From positions 62,001-126,000 of the forward strand of contig NZ_JAQTOD010000002.1 of the NCBI RefSeq assembly GCF_028713515.1: 64,000 nucleotides of DNA, written 5' to 3'. The translations under genes and the position numbers were made by a program. The stretch's first letter is position 1. Every line of letters begins with the position of its first letter. This DNA comes from Sulfurimonas sp. (GTDB lineage Bacteria; Campylobacterota; Campylobacteria; Campylobacterales; Sulfurimonadaceae). Of this stretch, positions 46,348-56,000 are shown piece after piece. The notes beneath the pieces were generated by a model. It did not search any database. It saw nothing but the letters and a program-made list of their open reading frames with translations, and was not told the origin of the DNA.

Positions 46348-47327
46348 GCAAACTTTTTAACCCATGCCCTAAAGAGTTCTGAGTGCTCCATATTTACGCC
46401 ACTTCTTTGCAAGTCTTGAACTATCATGACGGCAAATTCACTTTTCATCTCCAGAGTGTATTTCAGCAGATTATCCAACTTCTCGTCACTTGCATCTCGC
46501 AAATATGCACTCACGAGTCCAACACAAAGAGCATAAAGCACATCAACCTCATCACTATATCTGCCGTTTCCATTTTCTAGAATATTTTGGATGTCAGGGA
46601 GCTTTGCACTAACTCTTCTAAATGCTAAAAAAGAGACTGCAACATCTTTGCCAACTGCTCCGCCTAATGTTTCCAAAAGTAGCTCTTTTGATATTTTACT
46701 TTTTAGTATACTATCTACAAACTCCCAGCTTCTCGGAGTTGCAAAACTTTTTGCATCACTCTTAGCGTCGAATGTGAACAGATGTTCATTTTTGTATGAT
46801 ATGTATGAGATAATGCTCTCATCAATCCCATTTTTAAATGCCCAAAACCGCCAATCTTGAACATCAACACTCATCTCAAAGTGAACAAATCTATTTGCTA
46901 GTGGACTTGGCATCCTGTAAGTTAACCCTCTGTCTCCCTCGCGGTTTCCAGCGGCAACTATTGCCCAACCATCAGGAAGAGAGTATTCGCCAATTTTTCT
47001 ATCTAAGATAAGCTGATATGCTGAGGCTTGAACCGATGGTGCGGCGGAGTTTAACTCATCTAAAAACAAAATCCCCTCACCCTCTTTTGGCAAAAAAGCA
47101 GGAGGTGCCCAGAGTGCTGTATGTGACTCTTTATCATAAAATGGGATTCCTTTTAAGTCGGTTGGGTCCATAAGTGAGAGTCTTAAATCTATAAAACCAA
47201 TTTTGCTATCTTTTGCTATCTGCTTAATGATGGAAGATTTTCCAATCCCTGGTGCACCCCATAAAAATGTTGGAACCCTCTGCTCTACCAAAGAGCCTAT
47301 TATGCTTATTAACTCAGTCGCCTTCAT
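46332..47327 (-). CDS. MoxR-type AAA ATPase
   Basis: A 331-residue AAA+ protein. Walker A is WGAPGIGKSSII (about residue 22), Walker B ILFLDELNSA (about 85), sensor 1 AAGNRE and an arginine finger in PLANRFVHFE. It fits the AAA_5/MoxR chaperone group that works with VWA proteins to activate metal enzymes or remodel complexes. The ATG at 47327 overlaps the stop of the upstream repeat-protein gene (ATGA). Its likely partner, the VWA protein, lies at 37041-38183 on the same strand. Confidence 0.87.
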   Translation of the reverse strand: MKATELISIIGSLVEQRVPTFLWGAPGIGKSSIIKQIAKDSKIGFIDLRLSLMDPTDLKGIPFYDKESHTALWAPPAFLPKEGEGILFLDELNSAAPSVQASAYQLILDRKIGEYSLPDGWAIVAAGNREGDRGLTYRMPSPLANRFVHFEMSVDVQDWRFWAFKNGIDESIISYISYKNEHLFTFDAKSDAKSFATPRSWEFVDSILKSKISKELLLETLGGAVGKDVAVSFLAFRRVSAKLPDIQNILENGNGRYSDEVDVLYALCVGLVSAYLRDASDEKLDNLLKYTLEMKSEFAVMIVQDLQRSGVNMEHSELFRAWVKKFAYLLE

Positions 47328-48499
47328 ACTTCCCATCCTATATTTTCTGTTTGGATATGTCTACCAAATCCAGCATTTGTTTTTACCGCTCTCTCATATC
47401 TGCTATCGAGCTGTAATTGGTATAAAATCTCTATCGGTGTATTTTCATTTTTTGCCAACTCTTCAAGATACTCACCATTTTTATATGCCGCTTGAAGTAT
47501 CTCTGTAGGAGCTGCCTTGTTTGCATATATGCTCGATAGAATACTTTTATCTCTACTTTTTAAGAGCATATTTAAAATCTTTTGATGAAGATTATCATTA
47601 AGAGCCAAGGCACAATTTACTTTTTTATCGCCAAGAGCAAATAGCTCCTCTTGCATTTTTAAAGTTAGAGTTTCATTTAACGCCAAATCTATTTTTTGAT
47701 TTTTGCAAAGAATAAAAAGTTCATCTGTTAATCTTATACTTTTTGCTACATTTTTTCCAAGTTCAACATCTCTTAAAAATTCCTCTACAAGAGACGGTTT
47801 CAAGTTTTCATTTAGTGAGAGAGCTTCTAGTACTCTAGGATTTTTTGCTTTCTTGAAAAAATACTCTTGCATCTCCTCGTCACACTCTGGGCTCATGGCA
47901 ATTGCACACTCTATCTTAGGATGAAACTTTATAGGCTCAAGTAGTGAGATAGCCCTTAAAAGCACCGCACTTTTAGTCTGTCCGACAAGATGGAAAATAC
48001 CCGTAGTTGCATACTGAACATTATGATTTCTCTCAATATTTTCATAAAAGCGTGATATTAGCGCGGCACTAACATCGCGGTTATCATCATTTTCAAAAAA
48101 ATCTTCATTACTCCATGAGTACATCTTTAAAAGTCTAAAAAAAAGCTCATCGTTAAGGATTGGATTTTGTATAAAACTCTTTAGTCTCTCTCTGTTTTTG
48201 CTAAGTTTCAAGCTCATCAAAAGCGTATCCGCATCTATATGTTTTGCCAGCTCATTTTCCAAAACATCAATAGATATAAACTCTAAAGTAGCCGTCTTTC
48301 GCTCATAAAGTGCATCACTTTCATTTTGCTCATACGGCGTCATCATTCTGCCATCAACCACGAGTGCAACACTATCATCAACCTTGCTAACAAGCTTGAT
48401 CTTATGAAACTTTAGTTGTGATTCAAACTCGTCACTACTAAAAGCACGACTTTTACCAAAAAGTAAAATTGATTTCTCTTTTAATTCTTTTAAATTCAT
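47324..48499 (-). CDS. Hypothetical protein with BRCT-like start and LRV-like repeats
   Basis: A 391-residue soluble protein. The N-terminal 80 residues (ILLFGKSRAFS, VALVVDGRMMTPYE) resemble a BRCT-type fold. The rest is made of helical repeats of the LRV or HEAT kind, most clearly at the C-terminus (LAKNENTPIEILYQLQ, then KTNAGFGRHI). No enzyme motif is present. It is coupled to the MoxR gene and may be a scaffold for that ATPase. Functional assignment is weak. Confidence 0.6.
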   Translation of the reverse strand: MNLKELKEKSILLFGKSRAFSSDEFESQLKFHKIKLVSKVDDSVALVVDGRMMTPYEQNESDALYERKTATLEFISIDVLENELAKHIDADTLLMSLKLSKNRERLKSFIQNPILNDELFFRLLKMYSWSNEDFFENDDNRDVSAALISRFYENIERNHNVQYATTGIFHLVGQTKSAVLLRAISLLEPIKFHPKIECAIAMSPECDEEMQEYFFKKAKNPRVLEALSLNENLKPSLVEEFLRDVELGKNVAKSIRLTDELFILCKNQKIDLALNETLTLKMQEELFALGDKKVNCALALNDNLHQKILNMLLKSRDKSILSSIYANKAAPTEILQAAYKNGEYLEELAKNENTPIEILYQLQLDSRYERAVKTNAGFGRHIQTENIGWEV

Positions 48500-48566
48500 G
48501 TTCAGATTGTATCATCAGCGCTCTTTTATAACACTAAACTTACTAAGTATTAAAAAAAATAAGTGT

Positions 48567-48572
48567 TATACT
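48567..48572 (+). promoter_or_regulatory. -10 box for the multiheme cytochrome gene
   Basis: TATACT 28 nt before the ATG at 48601, with AAAGGAAA between. Confidence 0.4.
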
Positions 48573-48600
48573 TTCAGATTAATACAACCAAAGGAAATTT

Positions 48601-49731
48601 ATGAAAATTTTATCTCTACTTTTCACTCTAGCTTTTGCCCTTTTCGCAAATGACGGGGCACATGAATTTGCCCCAAGTAAGGATTGTCAAACTTGTCACA
48701 CACAGATTTATGATGAGTATTATGGCTCCATGCACGCAAACTCTACACCAGACAAAGACGCCATACATAAAGTCATATGGGATAAACATCCACACAATAC
48801 AAAACTTGAACAGTACTCTTGTGGGAAGTGTCATACTCCAGCGGCTAACAATCTAGACAAAATGTTAACAAAGGGTGAAAAGGCTATGCCAGATGTTAAC
48901 AACAAAACACATCAAGAAGCCATCAGTTGTGCTTATTGTCACCGCATACAAGACATCGAGAAACATAAACAGAGCAATACAAATATTATGAGCAAAACTA
49001 TGAAGAGTTATTTTAGTTCAAAAAGTAGCTCAGATATCTCAAAAGAGAATCTTAAAGAGTCCTCGTATCACAAGATTATAACAACACAAAACGAGCATTT
49101 TAAAAATGGAAATGTGTGCATCGGATGTCACTCACACAATGTAAATCAATTTGAGTTAAACATCTGCTCTACAAATGAAAACGAGGTAATGAACTATGCA
49201 AATTGCGTAAGTTGTCATATGCCAAAAGTAAAAGGGAGTGCTTCAACTGTAAATGATACAAAAACTCACTCATTCCATGGCTTTGCCGGAGCTCACTTTA
49301 ACCACGAAATGCTAGAGAAGCATATTGTTATCTCTATACAAAAAAACAGTGATGACTTTAATATCTTTGTTGACAACCAAACATCACATGCTCTTTTAAT
49401 GCACCCCCTTAGATTGGCTGTTTTAAAAATTAGCGTAGTAAGAGCAAATAAAACCATAGAGCTCGAAAAAGAGGTTTTCGTCAGAGTGATAGGCAAGGAT
49501 GGAAAACCTGCGATGCCATGGGTTGCAAATGAAGTTATCAAAGACACAATGTTAAAAGCTAATGAAAAAAGAACTATTAACAGAGCTTTTAGAATCGAAT
49601 CAGACGATAGGGTAGATGTTGTTCTTGGATACTTTCTAGTAAATCCAGTCGCGCTAGATTCTCTTGGCTTAAAAGAGAACAAAGCAGCAACAGAGTTTCA
49701 TCTGCTTAAAAAAGAGAGTTTCAAGTTTTAG
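48601..49731 (+). CDS. Periplasmic pentaheme cytochrome c
   Basis: A 376-residue exported protein: signal peptide at residues 1-16, then five CxxCH haem sites (CQTCH, CGKCH, CAYCH, CIGCH, CVSCH) in the first 210 residues, with several extra His that can be distal ligands. The spacing is like the cytochrome c554/multihaem 'cytochrome_C554' group. The last 150 residues have no haem sites and look like a beta-rich domain. It may carry electrons in nitrogen or sulfur metabolism; the partner is not encoded beside it. Confidence 0.82.
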   Translation: MKILSLLFTLAFALFANDGAHEFAPSKDCQTCHTQIYDEYYGSMHANSTPDKDAIHKVIWDKHPHNTKLEQYSCGKCHTPAANNLDKMLTKGEKAMPDVNNKTHQEAISCAYCHRIQDIEKHKQSNTNIMSKTMKSYFSSKSSSDISKENLKESSYHKIITTQNEHFKNGNVCIGCHSHNVNQFELNICSTNENEVMNYANCVSCHMPKVKGSASTVNDTKTHSFHGFAGAHFNHEMLEKHIVISIQKNSDDFNIFVDNQTSHALLMHPLRLAVLKISVVRANKTIELEKEVFVRVIGKDGKPAMPWVANEVIKDTMLKANEKRTINRAFRIESDDRVDVVLGYFLVNPVALDSLGLKENKAATEFHLLKKESFKF

Positions 49732-49742
49732 TTATATTTGGC

Positions 49743-49748
49743 TACAAT
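49743..49748 (+). promoter_or_regulatory. -10 box for the glycine-zipper gene
   Basis: TACAAT 28 nt before the ATG at 49777, with AAAGGAAA in the leader. Confidence 0.4.
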
Positions 49749-49776
49749 GAACCAGTTTACATAAAGGAAAACTTAT

Positions 49777-50100
49777 ATGAAAAAAATTAATTTAATTCTT
49801 GCGTTAGTCACAACAGTGACTCTCTCTTTCGGTGGGGACATAGATGGGAATGCCGTACTAGGAAGTATGGTTGGAGCTGGTGTTGGTTCAGCTGTTGGTT
49901 CAGCTGTTGGCGGTAAAAATGGTGCTATCATCGGAGGTGGTGCAGGTGGTGCGTTAGGTGCGGCAGCTGGCTCTACTAAAAAAACTAACACATCCGAGAG
50001 AGTTGTCTATGAGGATGACGATCGTAGAGATAATAAACATCGCAAACACCACGACAATGGAAGACATAAAGGCTGGGATAAAAACGGTCACAACGACTAA
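49777..50100 (+). CDS. Small glycine-zipper membrane protein
   Basis: A 107-residue exported protein. A signal peptide (about 1-19) is followed by a glycine-zipper segment with repeated G-x3-G spacing (GAGVGSAVGSAVGG and GAIIGGGAGGALGAAAG, about 32-65), and a very polar C-terminus with many H, K, R, D and N. Proteins of this kind sit in the outer membrane or envelope (Rick_17kDa-like). The His-rich tail may bind metal; this is only a suggestion. Confidence 0.65.
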   Translation: MKKINLILALVTTVTLSFGGDIDGNAVLGSMVGAGVGSAVGSAVGGKNGAIIGGGAGGALGAAAGSTKKTNTSERVVYEDDDRRDNKHRKHHDNGRHKGWDKNGHND

Positions 50101-50148
50101 ACTTGCAACTATACAAAAATATCCTACTTGCTCCCTATGTGGGAGTGT

Positions 50149-51174
50149 TTACTTAAGTTTTATCTCACACCCATCAAACTCAAAATCTAACTCTTTTGGC
50201 ATCTCTTTGTAAAGCAGAGGACTATCTAAATCTACATATTTTATAACATCTCTATAAGCTAAAGCTAAATGCAGTGCCACATTTATGGAGTATGGTCCCT
50301 CTAGCATCGAACCTAACATACAAGTGATGTTCTTCTCTCTTGCATATTCCAGAATCTCTATCGCTTTTGTGACTCCGCCACACTTCATGAGCTTAATGTT
50401 TATCATATCAGCACTATCAGACTCTATAACTTTTTTTACATCTTCAAGTGTGAAAACCGCCTCATCTGCTAGAATCGGGATGTACGAAGAAGCTGTTATG
50501 ATTTTTAAACCCTCCAAATCATAGGCAACAACAGGCTGCTCTATAAACTCAACTTCAACATCACTCATAGACTCTATAAACCTCAGCGTATCTGCCCTGC
50601 TCCACGCCTGATTTGCATCTACTAAAATCTCTGCTTGAGGAAGCTCATGTGATATACTTCTTACAACTTCTATGGCATGTTCTATGTCGCTACCGACCTT
50701 TACTTTTAGCATCTCCATACCTGCTTTATAAGCATTTTTTGCATCTTGAAGCATAATGCTTGCCTCATTTAGGCTGATAGTAATATCTGTTTTTAGACTA
50801 CTTAAATCTTTTGCACCAAAGTAGTCATAAAGAATTTTATGATTCTCTTTTGACAACAACTGCACAAACGACATATCAAGCGCAGCTTTAGCACTTGAGC
50901 CGATTTTTAGTTCTTTATGAAGAAGAGTAAGGGCATCTTTTAGGGAGAGATTTAGCAGAGAATCTTTTGCGCTATTTATTGAGTTTAAAATATCCTCAAT
51001 CCCCTCTCCTGTTATAGCTTTTGTAGCAGGTGCCTCGCCAAACGCGCTAAAACCATTCTCGCACTCAACCAAAACTCTAACAAACTCAACTGTTGAAGTC
51101 TCTCGCAGAGCCGTTTTGAAAGGTGTTTTTAGCTCTATCTGCTTTATCTCTGTTGTTATTTTTACTATTTTCAT
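50149..51174 (-). CDS. L-Ala-D/L-Glu epimerase (enolase superfamily dipeptide epimerase)
   Basis: Epimerises L-Ala-D-Glu from peptidoglycan turnover to L-Ala-L-Glu. The superfamily residues are all visible: KVKVG with the catalytic Lys (about residue 158), metal-binding D in VDANQAW, E in VEFIEQP, D in LADEAVF, and the second Lys in INIKLMKCGGV. Length of 341 is normal. It overlaps the DUF819 gene by 4 nt; upstream of that is an amidase, so the three form a wall-recycling operon. Confidence 0.87.
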   Translation of the reverse strand: MKIVKITTEIKQIELKTPFKTALRETSTVEFVRVLVECENGFSAFGEAPATKAITGEGIEDILNSINSAKDSLLNLSLKDALTLLHKELKIGSSAKAALDMSFVQLLSKENHKILYDYFGAKDLSSLKTDITISLNEASIMLQDAKNAYKAGMEMLKVKVGSDIEHAIEVVRSISHELPQAEILVDANQAWSRADTLRFIESMSDVEVEFIEQPVVAYDLEGLKIITASSYIPILADEAVFTLEDVKKVIESDSADMINIKLMKCGGVTKAIEILEYAREKNITCMLGSMLEGPYSINVALHLALAYRDVIKYVDLDSPLLYKEMPKELDFEFDGCEIKLK

Positions 51175-52328
51175 TCTGCTATCCTAACTAAAATATTTCC
51201 TAAAATTATCCCACCGAAAGTTCCTATGACATAGCCCATTATTGCCATCAAAACACCGATCCCGACGAGTGCTCTGCTGTATGCTGCTGCCAAAATAGAA
51301 GCTGATGCAACTCCGCCTATACTTGCTAAACTTGCAACTGCAATACTAAAGAGGTTTAGTTTGAAGATTTTTGCTCCAATAACCATTATTGTGGCATGAA
51401 TCACTAAGATACAAAATCCTGCGAAGATATATACTCCAACACCATTAAAATTTTGAAAAACTGCTTTTGAGCCAATTAAAGCCAGAAGAAGATAGAGCAT
51501 TATTGTAGATGCTTCTCCAGAGCCATTCACAAACTTTAGTTTTGAAAATGAGCCAAAAATACCCAAAAGGGTTGCCAAAACAACTGTTGTGGTTGTGTAG
51601 TTTAGCAAGATAAAACCACTCTCTGCTATGAGGTTTACGGTATAAGCAACCATGAGAGAAAGCGAAATCAAAAGCCAATATTTTTTAACGCCGATAGCAT
51701 AAACAGACTCAATTTTCTCTAGTCTTGCCATCTCTTCATATGAAGCTGTAAAAATGTTAAAGCGGTGGGCAAATGGTACCAAAAAGAGCAAAAACATAAT
51801 CCAAATTGTGTAATTAAAACTATCAACTATAAGTGTGTATCCAAAAGCTTCCTGCGACACGCCAAGAGCCGAACCGACGGCTATCATGTTTGCTGTTCCA
51901 CCAATCCAGCTTCCGCTCAACGCACCAAAAGAAGCTGCCATCTCTTTGTTAAAATCAAAAATCAAAGAGACAGAGATAAAAGCAACAAACAGTGAAAAAA
52001 TTGCCAGTACATAGGCTATAAGTAAAGATTTGCCGAGTTTAAAAAAGTCTCTTAAATCAACTCGCAGCAGCATCAAAAAAAGCATAGATGGGAGCAGAAT
52101 TTTTTGCAGATTGCTATAAACTTCATCTATATTTTTGTTTTGCTCAAACACTCCAATGCCAGCCAGAAACATACATGAGAGATAAATCATAACAACCACA
52201 GGAACAAATTTAAATACTTTTAGCTTGGTTTTTCTCTCCAGCAAAACAAACAACAAGACAACCAATGCAAGAGTAGCGAGATAGGCAAATGTGGAACTAA
52301 TCATCTGTCTCTTTGGCACATAAAGCAC
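51171..52328 (-). CDS. DUF819 family membrane protein
   Basis: A 385-residue integral membrane protein with about ten helices, of the DUF819 family (YjcL-like), which is related in pattern to ion-coupled transporters. Conserved glycine-rich segments are GALSGSWIGGTANMIAVG (about 140) and the C-terminal ASIGGVASASILAAAYS. It overlaps the epimerase by 4 nt and the amidase by about 30 nt. Context suggests it imports wall-derived peptides or amino acids. Confidence 0.78.
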   Translation of the reverse strand: MLYVPKRQMISSTFAYLATLALVVLLFVLLERKTKLKVFKFVPVVVMIYLSCMFLAGIGVFEQNKNIDEVYSNLQKILLPSMLFLMLLRVDLRDFFKLGKSLLIAYVLAIFSLFVAFISVSLIFDFNKEMAASFGALSGSWIGGTANMIAVGSALGVSQEAFGYTLIVDSFNYTIWIMFLLFLVPFAHRFNIFTASYEEMARLEKIESVYAIGVKKYWLLISLSLMVAYTVNLIAESGFILLNYTTTTVVLATLLGIFGSFSKLKFVNGSGEASTIMLYLLLALIGSKAVFQNFNGVGVYIFAGFCILVIHATIMVIGAKIFKLNLFSIAVASLASIGGVASASILAAAYSRALVGIGVLMAIMGYVIGTFGGIILGNILVRIAE

Positions 52329-52965
52329 CCTTGAATCCCTCTATCTTCTCTCTCACTTCTCTCATAAATCTCTTTGATGGGTCATCTTTATATGTCCTGT
52401 AGCCTCTATCTGCCTCGAGCCAAAGTGGGCTTTTCTCTAAGCACTTATACTCATAATGCCCTATCACATACTCAATTGTTGGGAATTTCTTCTTAAGCTC
52501 ATTTATAAGCTCTATGTTTGCCTTAAGTTGCGCAGGAGTTAAGTTGTCTTTTGAGTGCGCACCACCAACATTTTCTATACCGATGGAGTTGTAGTTTAGC
52601 CCTATAACATGTCTTGCCATGATGTCAAGCGGCATCAACTGATGGATGGTTCCATCTTGCTCAACCATAAAGTGAGCGGAGACATTTACGCTTCCGCCTT
52701 TGGTGATTTCTGGTCTATCACTAGGAAGTGTTTGCGAGGTGAAACGAGATAGTGACTCGTTAAAATCGTCTATTGCAGTATGATGAATAACTATAATTTT
52801 TGGAACTATCTTGATGTTTTGAACATCTAGTTTGTAGTGCTCTTTTATGTATTGCTTTGTCAGTTCAACTCTTGTTTCACCAAAATTTATGGGCGTTTGT
52901 GTCATCTCAATGGCGCCAACTTGTAAGCAAAGTAGAACCGATAGTAAAATAGTTTTATACATCAA
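52297..52965 (-). CDS. N-acetylmuramoyl-L-alanine amidase (Amidase_2)
   Basis: Zinc amidase that cuts the bond between MurNAc and L-Ala. An exported form: signal peptide at residues 1-18, then the zinc and catalytic residues in IVIHHTAID (about residue 59), SAHFMVEQDG, SIGIENVGG and IGHYEYK. Length 222. AMPD/AmiD-like. It starts the operon with the DUF819 and epimerase genes and overlaps the next gene by 32 nt. Confidence 0.88.
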   Translation of the reverse strand: MMYKTILLSVLLCLQVGAIEMTQTPINFGETRVELTKQYIKEHYKLDVQNIKIVPKIIVIHHTAIDDFNESLSRFTSQTLPSDRPEITKGGSVNVSAHFMVEQDGTIHQLMPLDIMARHVIGLNYNSIGIENVGGAHSKDNLTPAQLKANIELINELKKKFPTIEYVIGHYEYKCLEKSPLWLEADRGYRTYKDDPSKRFMREVREKIEGFKGALCAKETDD

Positions 52966-53061
52966 ATATCCTCATCTAGGGTAGGAGTTTAACATATTGC
53001 TATTTTAAAGCTAATAAAGTCTAGGGTTTATTTTATCTTCAAACCCTAGGCATCTTGTATA

Positions 53062-56000
53062 TTAATCTTTAAGTACAAACCTACGATAGAGTATAGGAAG
53101 CAAGATTAGAGTTAGAAATGTTGAAGAGACAAGCCCATTTACGACTACTATTGCTAACGGTTTTTGTATCTCAGAACCAGGGCCAGTTGCCAAAAGCATA
53201 GGAACAAGCCCGAGCGCTGCAATGAACGCAGTCATCAGAACTGGTCGAACTCTTCTTATTGCACCCTGTTTTACTACCTCTAGCGGATTATCAATCTTCT
53301 CTGCTAACTGATTAAAATAACTTACCATAACAATTCCATTTAAAACCGCAATACCCATCAGAGCAATAAATCCAACACTTGCAGGAATACTCATATACTC
53401 ACTGTTTAGATAAAGCCCAATGATTCCGCCAATAAGCGCAAAAGGAATATTCATGATAATAAGAAACGCTTGAAGCGTTGACCTAAATGTAACAAGCAAC
53501 AAAATAAAGATAAGCAAAATTGCAATTGGAATGACAATAGTCAATTTTTTAGAGGCTCTTTGTTGATTTTTATACTCTCCGGCATACTCTATAAAATATC
53601 CACTAGGAAGTTTTATCTCTTTTTCAATCTTTGTGCTAAGCTCATCAACAAAACCAACCAAGTCACGACCCTCTACATTTATCATAACTGAACTTTTTCT
53701 CATTGTGTTTTCATGCTCAACTTGAACTGCGCCTTGAGTCATTTTAAACTCAACAAGCTCATTTAACTCAACGCTTGAGCCATCTTTTAATATGTATTGA
53801 AGATTTGCATTTTGACTCATGCTTGTTCGCATCTCATTTGAGCCACTTATTACAAGAGGTATTCGTCTGAGTTCCTCTTGAATAATACCAACCTTAACTC
53901 CATCAACAACACTCTTTAGATAGGCGGAGAGCTCATCTCTGCTTACTCCATATCTTGACATCGCATCATCTTTAAAATTCAGCTCCCAGTAGGCAACCCC
54001 CTCATTGCTCTTCTTGTAAACATCGCTATTTCCCTTTATACTTTTTGCGATTTTTACTACATTTTTTGAGATACTATCAAGTTTCTCGCTCCCTTCGCCA
54101 TATGTTTTTACAACAATATCTCCCCTTGAACCGCTCAGCATTTCCGATATTCTCATCTGAATCGGCTGAGTAAAACTATACTTAACCCCTATAAATTCAT
54201 CGAGTACTTTGCGGATTCTCTCCAATAATACCTCTTTTGATGGATTGCGCCACTCCTTTTTTGGCTTTAGAACTAAAAATGTATCTGTCTCATTTAGTCC
54301 CATAGGGTCTAGTCCTATTTCATCACTTCCACTACGAGCGACAATTGAGATTATTTCCGGTACATCTCGCATAAGAGCTTTTTGAATTTTTGTATCAATC
54401 TCTCTGCTTGCTTCAAGAGAGATAGATGAGCTCTTTTCAACACTGATTATAATGTTACCCTCATCAAGATTTGGCATAAATGTTTTGCCGACCTGCGTAA
54501 AAGCCCCGATTGTTGCTATCCACAAAATCAGCACTGCAATAAAAATATGTTTCTGATGAGACAGCGCATAATCAAGAACAATTCCATAATTTTTCTCTAA
54601 AAAAAGCACAATAGCAGACTTCGCATGAGTCTCTTGCTTTAAGACATACAGACTCACAATTGGTATAAATGTAAGTGTGAGCAACAGCGAAGCAGCAAGA
54701 GCAAAAACTACACTTAACGCAACTGGAACAAATAGTTTTCCCTCTAAGCCCTCAAGCGTAAGAAGAGGTAAAAAAACTATGATTATGATTAGCACGCCGA
54801 TAAAAATTGAGTTTGAGACCTCTTTTGCGGACTCTAAAACAACACTATATTTTGGAATATTTTTATATCTCTCACTCTGGAGTCTCTCACTTATATTCTC
54901 AACCATAACAACACTTGCATCAACAAGCATTCCAATGGCAATAGAAACCCCGCCCAAACTCATAAGATTAGCACTTATTCCAAAATAATCCATAGAGATA
55001 AATGTCATCAAAATTGCAAACGGAAGTATGATTGCAACATTAAAAGATGCCCTAAAGTTTCCTAAAAAAACATACAATATTATAACTATCAGCAAAAGTG
55101 CCTCTAAAAGCGCTTTTGCTACTGTATTTATAGCTTTTCCAACTAGATCGGAGCGGTCATAAAATATCTCTATTTTTGTACCTTTTGGCAAATCTTTTTG
55201 TATCTTTTGAATTTCCGCCTTTACATTTTTGAGCAGTAACGAAGCATCAACACCCTTTCTTGCAAGAATCAAGCCCTCAACAGCCTCGCCTTTTCCGTCT
55301 TTTGTTACAAATCCAGAGCGAACAAGCGAACCTATCTCAACGCTACTCACATCAGAGATTCGTATGTTTGCTCCACCGTCTTGCTTGATAATCAGATTTG
55401 AAATTTCATCTATATTTTTTACTCTTCCCTCAGAACGCACAAATAGACTCTGCTCTCCAAGCGAAAGCCTTCCAATACCATCATTTTGGTTATTTTTGAT
55501 GATAGTATCTTGAAGATTTTGCATCGTAATGCCATGTTGCTTCATCTTAAGATAGTCTGGGATTATCTCATAGCTTTTTACAAATCCGCCAAGAGCATTA
55601 ACTTCAGCAACTCCGTCAATAGGACGAATTCTCTTGTTTATTACCCAATCAAGTAGAGTTCTTTTTTCTGTTAGACTTAGCGTTTTTGACTCCACGCTAA
55701 ACATCAAAACTTCACCAAGCGGAGTCGTAATTGGTGCCAATCCACCACTTATGCCAGAAGGCAGATCATCCATTGCTTCGCTAAGCTTTTGTGCAACTTG
55801 TGCCCTCGCCCAGTAGATATCAACCCCATCCTTAAAATCAATCGTAATATCACAAATACCATACTTCGACAAAGAACGAGTTACTGTCTGATTTGGTATA
55901 TTTTGCATATTCTGCTCAATCGGAACCACTACACGAGACTCTATTTCAGCTGGAGTCATTCCAGAGGATTTCAATATAATTTTTACCTGATTTGGTGACA

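Noticed and set aside
49773-49991. Minus-strand open frame over the glycine-zipper gene
   Set aside because: A Pro/Ala-rich translation that is the antisense of glycine codons; no ribosome binding site.
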